Shown here one piece after another: positions 26,094 through 34,655 of a DNA stretch of 64,000 nucleotides (its first letter is position 1; each line of letters opens with the position of its first letter). Below the pieces are notes generated by a model, which saw only the letters and a program-made list of their open reading frames with translations, made no database searches and had not been told where the DNA came from. The position numbers and the translations under genes were made by a program. Source of the DNA: Streptomyces stelliscabiei (GTDB lineage: Bacteria > Actinomycetota > Actinomycetes > Streptomycetales > Streptomycetaceae). The stretch lies in the NCBI RefSeq assembly GCF_014873495.1, contig NZ_JADBGF010000001.1, positions 186,001 through 250,000 on the forward strand, read 5' to 3'.

Positions 26094-27450
26094 GGCTGCT
26101 CCCTACTGGAAGGTCCCGCAGAAAGCGGGTGAACCAGGCGGTGTCCACGCCACCCTCGGCGAACTCGGCCTGTGCCAGCACCTCATGGTGCAGCGGGATG
26201 TTGGTGCTGACCCCGGCGACCGCACACCGGGCCAGTGCGGCGCGCAGCCGTGCCAGCGCGTCGGCGCGGTCCCGGCCGTGGACGATCAGTTTCGCGAGCA
26301 GCGAGTCGTAGTACGGCGGTACGCTCGCGCCCGCCTGGAGGTGTGTGTCGATCCGGATGCCGTCACCGAGTGGCCAGACCGCCTCGGTCACAGTGCCGGG
26401 GCTTGGCCGGAAGTCGCGGGCCCAGTCCTCGGCGTTGATCCGGCACTCGATGGCGTGTCCCGTGAAGCACACGTCCGCCTGTCCGAAGGAGAGCGATCGC
26501 CCCTCGGCGACGGCGAGTTGCTCCGCGACGAGATCGAGTCCGGTGATGGCCTCGGTGACCGGGTGCTCGACCTGGATGCGGGCGTTCATCTCCAGGAAGT
26601 AGAAGGTGCCCCGGTCGACGTCGACCAGGAACTCGACCGTGCCCAGGCCCCGGTACTCCAGATGCTTGCCGAGGGCCACCGCGGCACGGTGCATCTCCTC
26701 GCGCAGGACCGGGTCGAGAGCGGGCGCGGGCGCCTCTTCGATCAGCTTCTGGTAGCGGCGCTGCACGGAGCAGTCGCGGGTGCCGAGGTGGACGACGTTC
26801 TCGCCGTCCGCGATGAGCTGGACCTCCACATGCCGCCCGGTGGCGACGAAGCGTTCGAGGTAGACGCGGGGGTCACCGAAGGCGGCGCCCGCCTCGGCGA
26901 CGGCCAGGTCGACGGTGGCGGCCAGGTCCGCCGGATCGTGCACCTGCTTCATGCCCCGGCCGCCGCCCCCGCCGACCGCCTTGATCAGCAGGGGGTAGCC
27001 GATCTCCGCGGCAAGCCGGGCCGCGTCGGCGGTGTCCGCAAGCGGCCCGCCGGGTACCACGGGCAGCCCGGCCGCCACGGCATGCCGACGGGCCTCCAAC
27101 TTGTCGCCCACTGCGGCGAGTTGTTCCACCGTGGGGCCGATGAAGACGATGCCGGCCTCGGTGCAGGCCCGGGCCAGCCGCTGGTTCTCGGAGAGGAAGC
27201 CGTACCCGGGATGGATGGCGTCGGCGCCGGCGGTTTTCGCCGCCGTGAGGACGGCGTCCACGTCCAGGTAGCTGGCCGAGGGCGGGGCGGGGCCGAGGCG
27301 CACCACCCGGTCGGCCAGCCGTGCCGGTACGGAGTCGAGGTCGGCGTCGGAGGCGGCGAGCACCGCCTCGATGCCGAGCCGCCTGCACGTACGGATGATG
27401 CGCAGGGCGATTTCACCCCGGTTGGCGATCAGAACGCGTCGCAGGATCAC
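26086..27450 (-). CDS. Biotin carboxylase subunit
   Basis: The 454-aa protein is a complete biotin carboxylase: N-terminal LIANRGEIALRIIRTCRRLG, ATP-grasp glycine loop AVGGGGGRGMK at 158-168, RDCSVQRRYQKLIEEAPAP, and the catalytic ...EMNARIQVEHPVTE segment. It uses ATP and bicarbonate to carboxylate the biotin carrier. GTG 27450 overlaps the carrier stop as GTGA. As a dedicated subunit in a catabolic operon, it is distinct from the acyl-CoA carboxylase alpha subunits of Streptomyces, which carry a fused biotin domain. Confidence 0.92.
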   Translation of the reverse strand: MILRRVLIANRGEIALRIIRTCRRLGIEAVLAASDADLDSVPARLADRVVRLGPAPPSASYLDVDAVLTAAKTAGADAIHPGYGFLSENQRLARACTEAGIVFIGPTVEQLAAVGDKLEARRHAVAAGLPVVPGGPLADTADAARLAAEIGYPLLIKAVGGGGGRGMKQVHDPADLAATVDLAVAEAGAAFGDPRVYLERFVATGRHVEVQLIADGENVVHLGTRDCSVQRRYQKLIEEAPAPALDPVLREEMHRAAVALGKHLEYRGLGTVEFLVDVDRGTFYFLEMNARIQVEHPVTEAITGLDLVAEQLAVAEGRSLSFGQADVCFTGHAIECRINAEDWARDFRPSPGTVTEAVWPLGDGIRIDTHLQAGASVPPYYDSLLAKLIVHGRDRADALARLRAALARCAVAGVSTNIPLHHEVLAQAEFAEGGVDTAWFTRFLRDLPVGSSRG

Positions 27451-27941
27451 GGCGCCGCTCCTGCCGCCTGTGTGTCGATGAACATGAGCACGGCACCCTG
27501 CTCGGCGAACTCTCCGTCGCCCAAGACGATTTCGGCCACCGTGCCGGAGGCCTCCGCGTACACGGAGTTCATCAGTTTCATCGTCTCGACGATCCCGACG
27601 ACCGTGGTCTCGGTGACCTCGTCCCCGATCTCGACGAAGGGGGCCGCGCCGGGTTTCGGCGCCCGGTAGAAGGCACCGGGCAAAGGTGTACGGACCCCGG
27701 TCAGACCCTCGCGGGCGGGCTCAGTCTGCTCGTCCGCAGCTGCCACGCCCTGGACCGCGGGTACTTCACGGCCATCGACCAGCACCGGTTCGGCTGTCGT
27801 GCGCGCGGACTGTGTCCACGCGCCGTCGTCGCCACGGCAAAGCGACAGTTCGAACCGACCCGTGCGCAGATGGAGGCGGTCGACCTCCATGCCGTCGATG
27901 ATCCGCAGGATGTCCTGGACGTCCTCGCCGGTCAGGTTCAC
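27447..27941 (-). CDS. Biotin carboxyl carrier protein (AccB-like)
   Basis: The 164-aa protein starts at GTG 27941, overlapping the upstream stop as GTGA. The C-terminal biotinyl domain contains VVGIVETMKLMNSVYAEASG, with the biotinylated Lys at about 122, and ends with FAEQGAVLMFID. The N-terminal third (LTGEDVQDILRIIDGMEVDR) matches the AccB-type N-terminus, followed by a flexible Ala/Glu/Pro linker. It links the biotin carboxylase and carboxyltransferase of this operon. Confidence 0.9.
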   Translation of the reverse strand: MNLTGEDVQDILRIIDGMEVDRLHLRTGRFELSLCRGDDGAWTQSARTTAEPVLVDGREVPAVQGVAAADEQTEPAREGLTGVRTPLPGAFYRAPKPGAAPFVEIGDEVTETTVVGIVETMKLMNSVYAEASGTVAEIVLGDGEFAEQGAVLMFIDTQAAGAAP

Positions 27942-29038
27942 TTCGTACTCCCACCGGGGCCGGAGCCCGCGCCGCCGAGCAGCGACAGCACGTGGTCGAA
28001 CGCCCTGGCCTTCGGCGAGGCCACCGGGGCCTTCTCCCTGCTCGCCCAGACGGTCTCGGGACGGCTTTGGAGCAGGTAGATGTTGTGGCCGGGTACGAGG
28101 TTGCGGGAGATCGCCCACTCGATGTCCTGCGGTGCCCCGTAGTGGGACTCGACCTGCCGGCCGAGCCGTACGAGTTCGTGGATCTCCTCGTCGGACAGGC
28201 AGGGTTCGTCCCGGAGGTATTCCGGTACGTCCTCCTCCAGCACACCGGAGCCGCTGGGGTCCATCCGGTGCTGTCGCAGCTTCGCCGAGACGGTACGGGA
28301 GCAGATGTCCCCGGTCACCTTGCTGACCACGTACTTGTCGGGTGTCACGTCACCGCTGACGAGAGCGGACCCCAGGCCCCAGGACGCTTCCAGGGCGACG
28401 ACCGAGCGGTCCCCGGTGAGCGGGCTGCGGGTGAACATGACGCCAGCGCAGCGCGGGTCGATCATGCGCTGGACGACGACGGCCATGGCGAGGTCGTGTT
28501 CCGGCAGGCCGAGGCGACGCCTGTAGCTGACCGATTCGACGCTGTAGAGGCTGGCCCAGCAGCGGCGGACGTTCTCGACGAGGGAGTCCTCGCCGCGCAC
28601 CCACAGGTAGGTGTCCTGGAGGCCGGCGAAGCTGGCGTCCTCCGCGTCTTCGCTGGTGGCGCTGGAGCGTACGGCGACGGGGGCGGGCTCACCCGGGGTG
28701 TCGGACTCGCTGTCCAGGTCGCGGTAGCGGCCGCGGATCGCCGCCGCCACCTCTTCGGGCAGTTCGGCCGCCTCGATGCGCTCCCTGACGGGTGTGACCA
28801 CGCGGGTGATCGCCTCGGTGTCCTCGGAGTCCAGCGCCTCGATGGCGGTGCGGATCTCGCCGTCCGGGTCGAGGGTGGCGAGGAAGGCTTCGAAGGCCGT
28901 GGTGGTGACGACGTAGCCGGGCGGTACGGGCGCGCCGGCGAAGGTGAGTTCGCCGAGGCTGGCGCCCTTGCCGCCGACCGTGGGCCGGTCCGTCAGCCGC
29001 AGTTCTGCGAACCGGTGGACATGGGGTGAGGTGTTCAT
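27938..29038 (-). CDS. PEP-synthase-like phosphotransferase, ATP-binding subunit
   Basis: The 366-aa protein is only the N-terminal PPDK/PEP-synthase nucleotide-binding domain: GGKGASLGEL near residue 22, VAVRSSATSEDAEDASFAGL at 121-140, a central DPRCAGVMFTRSPLTGD segment and the QSRPET motif near the end. It lacks the phosphohistidine swivel domain, which is on the adjacent gene product. This split matches phenylphosphate synthase subunits and the aryl-ketone phosphotransferases of the acv/hpe pathways. ATP is expected to donate its phosphate to the swivel His of the partner. ATG 29038; 17 nt from the partner gene. Confidence 0.85.
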   Translation of the reverse strand: MNTSPHVHRFAELRLTDRPTVGGKGASLGELTFAGAPVPPGYVVTTTAFEAFLATLDPDGEIRTAIEALDSEDTEAITRVVTPVRERIEAAELPEEVAAAIRGRYRDLDSESDTPGEPAPVAVRSSATSEDAEDASFAGLQDTYLWVRGEDSLVENVRRCWASLYSVESVSYRRRLGLPEHDLAMAVVVQRMIDPRCAGVMFTRSPLTGDRSVVALEASWGLGSALVSGDVTPDKYVVSKVTGDICSRTVSAKLRQHRMDPSGSGVLEEDVPEYLRDEPCLSDEEIHELVRLGRQVESHYGAPQDIEWAISRNLVPGHNIYLLQSRPETVWASREKAPVASPKARAFDHVLSLLGGAGSGPGGSTK

Positions 29039-29055
29039 TGTCGTGCTCCCCAGGC

Positions 29056-30876
29056 TCAGTCGAGGATGGTGACGATGCCGCGGTCGCCGTCCACGCGCAG
29101 CCGCTGGCCGGTGGTGATCCGCTTGGTGGCGTGGCCGGTGCCGACGACGGCGGGCAGTCCGTACTCGCGGGCCACGATCGCCGCGTGCGACATGGTGCCG
29201 CCGATGTCCGAGACGGCGGCCGCGATCTTGCCGAAGACCGGGCCCCAGCTGGGCGCGGTCACCGGACAGACCAGCACCTCGCCCTCCCGTACCTGGCCGA
29301 TGTCGTTGGCGCTGAGCAGCACCCGGGCGGTGCCCTCGACGACGCCCGGCGAGGCGGCGAAGCCGCGCACCTCGTGATCGCCGTCCGCGGTCGGTGTGGA
29401 CCAGGCCTGGATGGTCTCGGCGGTGATGCCCCACAGCATGCGGACCGCCGGGTCGTTGAGTACCTCGGGGACGGGGCCCAGCGCGGGCGGCGGGGACCAG
29501 CCCGCGAGGGCTTCCAGCATCCGCTTGCGCTCGGCGACCGTCTCGCGCACGTGTGCCGAGCCCACCGGCTTGCTCCCGGCCGCCCAGGCGAGCATCACGT
29601 CGGTCAGGGCCTGGCCGACCTCGGTGTGGTTCAGCTGGAAGACGTCCTCGGCGTCGGCCAGGACCCCGTGGTCATGGAGCAGCTCACCGAACTCGCGGAC
29701 CTTGGCGAAGAACTTGGTGGTGAAGTAGTGCTCGCAGTAGAAGTTGTGGTCCTCGACGAAGGGGAAGACCACCCGGGCCAGGCCCAGCATCTGGTCGAAG
29801 GCGGCCTGCTCCTCCTCTCCGGCCAGCAGGGAGCGATACTCCTGGGCGATGCGCTCGCGCTCGGCCGTGAGCTGTTCGGTGGGGCGGTCGAGCAGCTCGC
29901 CCCTCCTGGCCTGGTCGACATAGCCGGGCAGCGCCGCGAACGGCACCGTGAGGTCGTCGTTCCAGCTGCGGTGGTGATGGTAGAAACCGGCGCCGGTCGA
30001 CATGTTGAACCACGGCTCGCGCACGGCGTCCATCGCCTCCAGCCAGCTCCGGCCGCCGTCCCCGCGGGCGGCGAGCGCGGCCAGCACCTTGTCCGGCTCG
30101 CAGCCCTCGACGAAGAGATCGTCGACGCCGTACTCGACCGCCAGCTTCGCCAGCTTCTTCAGCTCGTCGTCCGGGCGGTAGAGGATGACGTCGATCCCCG
30201 CGACCATGCGGGCCACGTCCTGGTCGGGGATCTCCGGGAACGACGTCTTGCAGAACTCGAAGAACACGACGTAGGCGCCGTAGCCGAGCATCAGGAACTC
30301 GGAGTGGTGGTGCCACATCTTGGAGTACAGGTCGATCAGCCGGTGGTAGTTCTCCCGGACGTAGTGGTTCTGGGCAACACCCTTGGCCTGGAACACGACC
30401 TCCGGGTCCTCGAACTCGGGCAGCCGGGGCACCTCGATCCGTTGCACCTCGTCGATCAGCGCGGTGATGCGGGCGACCCAGCCCTGGTAGAGGTCGTCCC
30501 AGTTCTCGTAGTAGTACCCCGCCCGCTCACTGAACTCTGCGAGCCTGTGCTGGATCTCCTCGGGGTCGGTGACCGGATTGGCGGTGATGTAGACCCGGCC
30601 GTTGACGATGCGGTGCTCGATGCCGAGCGTGGTGGGGAAGACGAACATGCGCGCGGTGTTCGCGCCGATAGCGGTGTAGGGCGCCTCGGCAGTGATGGCG
30701 TCGAACGCGGGCATGGGCTCGGGGAAGTGCATCGCGTTGTAGAACCAGAACCGCTGGTCGTCCCCGGGCTGGAACCGGGTGTAGTACGGGTACATCGACG
30801 CCCAGCCTTCGGCTCCCGCGACGTCGGTCAGTTCCGAGGGCAGTGGGAAGAGGGGGGCGGGTCTGGCATCGTTCAC
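29056..30876 (-). CDS. PEP-synthase-like phosphotransferase, swivel/catalytic subunit
   Basis: The 606-aa protein starts at GTG 30876 behind CTGGAGAG. The last about 80 residues form the PEP-utilising mobile domain with the phosphohistidine in GGTMSHAAIVAREYG (His564). The large preceding region, rich in Tyr, Trp, His and Phe, is like the alpha subunit of phenylphosphate synthase and presumably binds the phenolic substrate. With the ATP-binding subunit it should phosphorylate a phenol or enol, releasing AMP and phosphate, before carboxylation. The actual substrate (acetovanillone, 4-hydroxyacetophenone or another ketone) is inferred from the operon and the surrounding lignin-type genes. Confidence 0.83.
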   Translation of the reverse strand: MNDARPAPLFPLPSELTDVAGAEGWASMYPYYTRFQPGDDQRFWFYNAMHFPEPMPAFDAITAEAPYTAIGANTARMFVFPTTLGIEHRIVNGRVYITANPVTDPEEIQHRLAEFSERAGYYYENWDDLYQGWVARITALIDEVQRIEVPRLPEFEDPEVVFQAKGVAQNHYVRENYHRLIDLYSKMWHHHSEFLMLGYGAYVVFFEFCKTSFPEIPDQDVARMVAGIDVILYRPDDELKKLAKLAVEYGVDDLFVEGCEPDKVLAALAARGDGGRSWLEAMDAVREPWFNMSTGAGFYHHHRSWNDDLTVPFAALPGYVDQARRGELLDRPTEQLTAERERIAQEYRSLLAGEEEQAAFDQMLGLARVVFPFVEDHNFYCEHYFTTKFFAKVREFGELLHDHGVLADAEDVFQLNHTEVGQALTDVMLAWAAGSKPVGSAHVRETVAERKRMLEALAGWSPPPALGPVPEVLNDPAVRMLWGITAETIQAWSTPTADGDHEVRGFAASPGVVEGTARVLLSANDIGQVREGEVLVCPVTAPSWGPVFGKIAAAVSDIGGTMSHAAIVAREYGLPAVVGTGHATKRITTGQRLRVDGDRGIVTILD

Positions 30877-30935
30877 GGGGCTCTCCAGGGTGTGCGGCTC
30901 AGGCGTAGGGAGCGGGGATCCGAGGGTGGTGCGGC

Positions 30936-33011
30936 TCAGACGGTGGCGGTGGCCAGGGGGTAGTCGCGCTGGGTACGGGCGTAGCGGGCGAGGGCATCGA
31001 GCGCACGCGGGTCGGCGACCGTGCTGGGGTCGGCCGCCTGTTCGACGGGGGTGCCGAGCAGGATGCGGCGCGCCGGTACCTCGAGCTTCTTGCCGGTCAG
31101 GGTGGTCGGGACGGCCGGGACCTGGATGATGCGGTCCGGTACGTGGCGGGGGCTGTACTCGCGGCGGAGTCGGTCCCGGATCGTCTGCTGGAGGCCGGCG
31201 TCGAGGGTGACGCCGTCGGTCAGGGCGACGAACAGCGGCATGAAGAACTTCTCGTCCGGCAGGTCGAGGCTGACCACCAGAGCTCCCGTGACCTGGTCGA
31301 GGGCTTCGACGACCCGGTAGATCTCCGCGGTGCCGATGCGAACGCCCTGCCGGTTGAGGGTGGCGTCGGCGCGGCCGAGTACGAAGCAGCCGCCGCGTGC
31401 GTTGACCTTGAAGAAGTCGCCGTGTCGCCAGGCGCCCGGGTAGTCCTCGAAGTATGCGCGGCGGTATCGCTCGTCCCCGTCCGGGCCCCAGAACGTGACC
31501 GGCATGGACGGCAGCGGCTCCGTGATCACGAGCTCGCCGACCTCGTCCACGACCTGGCGGCCGTGTTCGTCGTAGGCGTACGCGGCGACACCCAGCGAGC
31601 GGGCCTGCATCTCGCCGGCGTACACGGGCAGGGTGGGCACTCCGCCGACGAAGCCGGTGCAGCAGTCGGTGCCGCCGCTGCCGGTGGCGATCCACAGGTC
31701 CGCCTTGACGTTGCCGTAGAACCAGGCGGTGCACTGGGGCGACACTGGTGAGCCGGCGGGCATGACCGTGCGCAGGGCGGACAGGTCGTAGCGTTCGCCG
31801 GGGACGATGCCGGCCTTGGTCATGAGGTCGACGTAGGCGGGGCTGGCGCCGAAGAAGGTGGTCCGGGTGTCCTGCGCGATCCGCCACAGCACGTCCGGCT
31901 CCGGGTGGGCGGGGTTGCCGTCGTAGAGCACTGGGCAGGCGCCGACCAGCAGGGAGCTGATCAGGAAGTTCCACATCATCCAGCCGGTGGTGGTGAAGAA
32001 GAGCGGCCGGTCGCCCTCGCGCAGGTCCATGTGGAAGGTCTGCAGCTTCAGCTGCTCCAGCAGGATGCCGCCGTGCCCGTGGATGATCGCCTTGGGCAGT
32101 CCCGTCGTACCGGAGGAGAAGAGCACCCACAGCGGGTGGTCGAAGGGGACGTGCTCGAATTCGAAGTCTTCGGCGGGAACGGGCGGGTGGTCGAGGACCT
32201 CGTCCCAGCGCAGGCCGCCGACGGCCAGCGGCTCGTCGTCCCCGTCGTCGAGGACGGGAAGGTGGATCACCTGCTCCAGGCCGGGAAGCGCGTCGGCGAT
32301 GCGGCGCACCTCGTTCCGGCGGTCGAAGGTCTTTCCGCCGTAGCGGTAGCCGTCGACGCAGAAGAGGACCTTCGGCCTGAGCTGGCCGAACCGGTCGATG
32401 ACGCCTCGCGACCCGAAGTCGGGGGAAGCGCTCGCCCATACGGCCCCGACGGCCGTCGTCGCGAGCATCGCGATCGCGGCCTGGGGCACGTTCGGCAGAT
32501 ATCCGCAAACCCGGTCGCCGGGGCGTACGCCGAGCGCGCGCAGCCGGGTCGCCAGGATGCGTACCCGGCCCGCGAAGTCCTCCCACGGAAGGCCGACGGG
32601 AGCGGCGCTCTCGGAGCCGAACACCACGGCGTCGGCACCCGACCGTTCGTTGCGCAGGACGTGCTCGGCGTAGTTCAGCCGCGCCCCGGGAAACCACCGC
32701 GCCCCCGGCATGTCCCGGCCGTCGAGCACCGAGGAGTACGGGGCCGTCGACCGAATGCCGAAGTAGTCCCACAGGGCACCCCAGAATCCCCCCAGGTCGG
32801 TGACGGACCAGTTCCACAGCTCGTCGTAGCCGTCGAACCGCAGCCCCCGTTCCCGGGACAGCCAGTCCGCGAACCGCGTGACATTGGCCTCCGCGACCTG
32901 CCGCGGGCCGGGCGTCCACAGCAGCTCGCCTTCGGCCACCACGGCGGCCCTGCCGGCTGCGCCGTGTGCCCGACCAGTGGCAGGGAAGCCCCCTGCTGCC
33001 TCGACGGTCAT
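30936..33011 (-). CDS. Acetoacetate--CoA ligase-type acyl-CoA synthetase
   Basis: The 691-aa AMP-forming ligase is the usual length of acetoacetyl-CoA synthetase. It has an N-terminal ACS segment (FADWLSRERGLRFDGYDELW), the P-loop VLFSSGTTGLPKAIIHGHGG, HGDFFKVNARGG and the C-terminal catalytic Lys region TLTGKKLEVPARRILLG. Such enzymes activate beta-keto acids, and the product expected from aryl-ketone carboxylation is a beta-keto acid (aroylacetate), so it fits directly downstream in the pathway. It is the first gene of the operon, divergent from the IclR regulator, with the 33083-33097 palindrome between them. No thiolase is present in the operon. Confidence 0.85.
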   Translation of the reverse strand: MTVEAAGGFPATGRAHGAAGRAAVVAEGELLWTPGPRQVAEANVTRFADWLSRERGLRFDGYDELWNWSVTDLGGFWGALWDYFGIRSTAPYSSVLDGRDMPGARWFPGARLNYAEHVLRNERSGADAVVFGSESAAPVGLPWEDFAGRVRILATRLRALGVRPGDRVCGYLPNVPQAAIAMLATTAVGAVWASASPDFGSRGVIDRFGQLRPKVLFCVDGYRYGGKTFDRRNEVRRIADALPGLEQVIHLPVLDDGDDEPLAVGGLRWDEVLDHPPVPAEDFEFEHVPFDHPLWVLFSSGTTGLPKAIIHGHGGILLEQLKLQTFHMDLREGDRPLFFTTTGWMMWNFLISSLLVGACPVLYDGNPAHPEPDVLWRIAQDTRTTFFGASPAYVDLMTKAGIVPGERYDLSALRTVMPAGSPVSPQCTAWFYGNVKADLWIATGSGGTDCCTGFVGGVPTLPVYAGEMQARSLGVAAYAYDEHGRQVVDEVGELVITEPLPSMPVTFWGPDGDERYRRAYFEDYPGAWRHGDFFKVNARGGCFVLGRADATLNRQGVRIGTAEIYRVVEALDQVTGALVVSLDLPDEKFFMPLFVALTDGVTLDAGLQQTIRDRLRREYSPRHVPDRIIQVPAVPTTLTGKKLEVPARRILLGTPVEQAADPSTVADPRALDALARYARTQRDYPLATATV

Positions 33012-33082
33012 GTCGCCTCCTCGCGTCAGTGGAGGAACGGTCCCCGACGAGCCGGGACGCGAGCAACAGTTCCCTGCTAGCT

Positions 33083-33097
33083 TTTCACCTGGTGAAA
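33083..33097. promoter_or_regulatory. 15-bp palindrome, probable IclR operator
   Basis: TTTCACC and GGTGAAA are perfect inverted 7-mers around a single T. The site lies in the 120-nt interval between the divergent CoA ligase and iclR genes, 72 nt before the former and 35 nt before the latter. A 15-bp near-continuous palindrome is a normal IclR-family operator form. Confidence 0.65.
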
Positions 33098-33131
33098 TCC
33101 GCTCTCCATCTCCGCAGGTGAGGGTCGTCTC

Positions 33132-33944
33132 ATGCGGCAGTACCAGGTAAAAACGATCAGCTCTCTCGAGCGTGGCCTACAGGTGCTGAAGGCCCTGGAG
33201 GAGATGCGTGCCGCCAGCCTGCACGACCTGCACCAGGTCACCGGCATCCCCAAAGCCACCCTGATCCGCATCCTCCATACCTGCAACCAGCAGGGCCTGG
33301 TCTGGCAGCGGCTCGCCGACGGGGCGTTCGTCGCAAGCCTCAGACCCCAGAGGGCCCCGTACAACGACGTCGAGTGGCTCGGCGAGCTGGCGTCGTCGGT
33401 CCTGGAGGAGCTATGCGAGCGCGTGATGTGGCCGTCGGTGCTGACCGTGCCCCGGCTGGACTACATGGAGACGATCGACACCAACAGCCCCAAGGCGTAC
33501 TTCGACGAGGTGGTCCCCGTCGCGCCCATCGGTTTCCGTTCGCACATGCTGCTCGGCGCCTCGGGCCGGGCCTACATCGCCTTCTGCGCCGAGCGGGAGC
33601 GGGAGGCGGTCCTGCGCCGCCTGCGCGAGCACGACGCTCCGGGCAACGCATACGCCCACGACCCGGGCTGGCTGCGGCGTCTGCTGGCGACCACCCGGTC
33701 CCGCGGATACAGCGTGCGCGCACCGGAGTACGACTTCGACGGTCGCAACTCGATCGCCGTACCGATCCGCCTGCACGGGGAGGTCCTGGGATGCGTCAAC
33801 GTGACCTGGCGCAAGACGGTCATGTCCGCGCAGGAAGTGGCGCGGCGCCACCTGGACGACCTGCGGGCCGCAGTGCACCGGATCGAAGAGCGGGCTTCGG
33901 CGGCCGTCCCGCAGCGACACGGGCCCGGCGGCGACGAGATCTGA
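33132..33944 (+). CDS. IclR-family transcriptional regulator
   Basis: The 270-aa protein has the N-terminal winged helix-turn-helix (ISSLERGLQVLKALEEM, SLHDLHQVTGIPKATLIRIL) and the C-terminal effector domain (GFRSHMLLGASGRAYIAFCA, SIAVPIRLHGEVLGCVNVTW). It is most like the MhpR/aromatic-acid subgroup. It is divergent from the ketone-carboxylation operon, so it probably controls that operon in response to an aromatic ketone or acid. The 33083-33097 palindrome is the candidate site. Confidence 0.88.
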   Translation: MRQYQVKTISSLERGLQVLKALEEMRAASLHDLHQVTGIPKATLIRILHTCNQQGLVWQRLADGAFVASLRPQRAPYNDVEWLGELASSVLEELCERVMWPSVLTVPRLDYMETIDTNSPKAYFDEVVPVAPIGFRSHMLLGASGRAYIAFCAEREREAVLRRLREHDAPGNAYAHDPGWLRRLLATTRSRGYSVRAPEYDFDGRNSIAVPIRLHGEVLGCVNVTWRKTVMSAQEVARRHLDDLRAAVHRIEERASAAVPQRHGPGGDEI

Positions 33945-34039
33945 AGATGAGGAAAAGAGACCATCCGCCGTCTTCCAGTCTCCACCAGCCACCGGAACGG
34001 CTATGCGCCAGGCCTCTGTGGAGCAGCCGAGTGGTCCCT

Positions 34040-34200
34040 GCGACACTCACGCGGGCTGACGCAGTGCGGCTCTTTGAGGCGCGGGCGAAGTGTGAGGTGT
34101 CCTTGACGCCGACCGCGTAGGCGATGTCCGTGACACTCCGGCCCGTCCGGACCGGGTCGGCGGGCAGCCTGGCGGCGATGTCGATCCGCTGCTGCGCCCC
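34040..34200 (-). pseudogene. AraC-family regulator fragment
   Basis: One frame gives RIDIAARLPADPVRTGRSVT, DIAYAVGVKDTSHFARA, closely matching the C-terminal helix-turn-helix of the intact AraC protein at 19940-20896 (RIDRAAGLLANPGRAGRSVT, DIAYAVGFKDASHFTRA). The nucleotide similarity is also high across this stretch. The recognition part after it is scrambled, and no start or N-terminal domain remains. Confidence 0.7.
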
Positions 34201-34364
34201 GAACAGCAGCAGCACCCTGTCACGGGCGCGGTCGTCCTCGATCTCACCGCAGGTCCGCGTCGACCGAGCATCATATCGGATCCTCGTGCCGCTCGCTGAG
34301 CTCGGCGCTCTAGGGTCACCCTAAAGCGTGTTGCACGAGGTCGTGATTTTGCAGGTCAGGGCCC

Positions 34365-34655
34365 GATCGTGGCTGTTCTGATGGGACCTGTCCACCCCTC
34401 GGGGACAGGACCCCGGCACGCTTGTCCCGGTGCGCTACCGCAAGGTCGGTGCCTCGCGCCGCAACTACCGGTTCTCCGCAAACGTGCAGGTCATCATCGA
34501 CGCCGACACCCGCCTGGTCGTGGCCGTGGCTCGCCCCGCCCCGGCAACAAGGCCGACGCCCACGTGTGGCGCAACTCCGGCCTGCCGGAGCAGTGCCGGG
34601 GCGTCACCGTGCTGGGTGACGGCGCCTACATCAACACCGGCCTCGTCGTCCCCGG
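34365..34655 (+). pseudogene. IS5-family transposase fragment
   Basis: Two frames together read RYRKVGASRRNYRFSANVQV, IIDADTRLVVAVA, then GNKADAHVWRNSGLPEQCRG, VTVLGDGAYINTGLVV, the central DDE region of an IS5-type transposase. Both ends are missing. The sequence changes abruptly near 34655 into an M20 peptidase fragment read on the other strand. Confidence 0.7.

Noticed and set aside
24618..27941. A housekeeping pyruvate or acyl-CoA carboxylase
   Set aside because: Separate subunits and tight linkage to phosphotransferase, phosphatase and a beta-ketoacid-CoA ligase under an IclR regulator point to catabolism, though pyruvate cannot be formally excluded as acceptor.
23705..33011. Acetone carboxylase system
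   Set aside because: Known acetone carboxylases are biotin-free three-subunit enzymes; none of those subunits is here. Acetone remains a conceivable substrate, but the lignin-type neighbours favour an aryl ketone.
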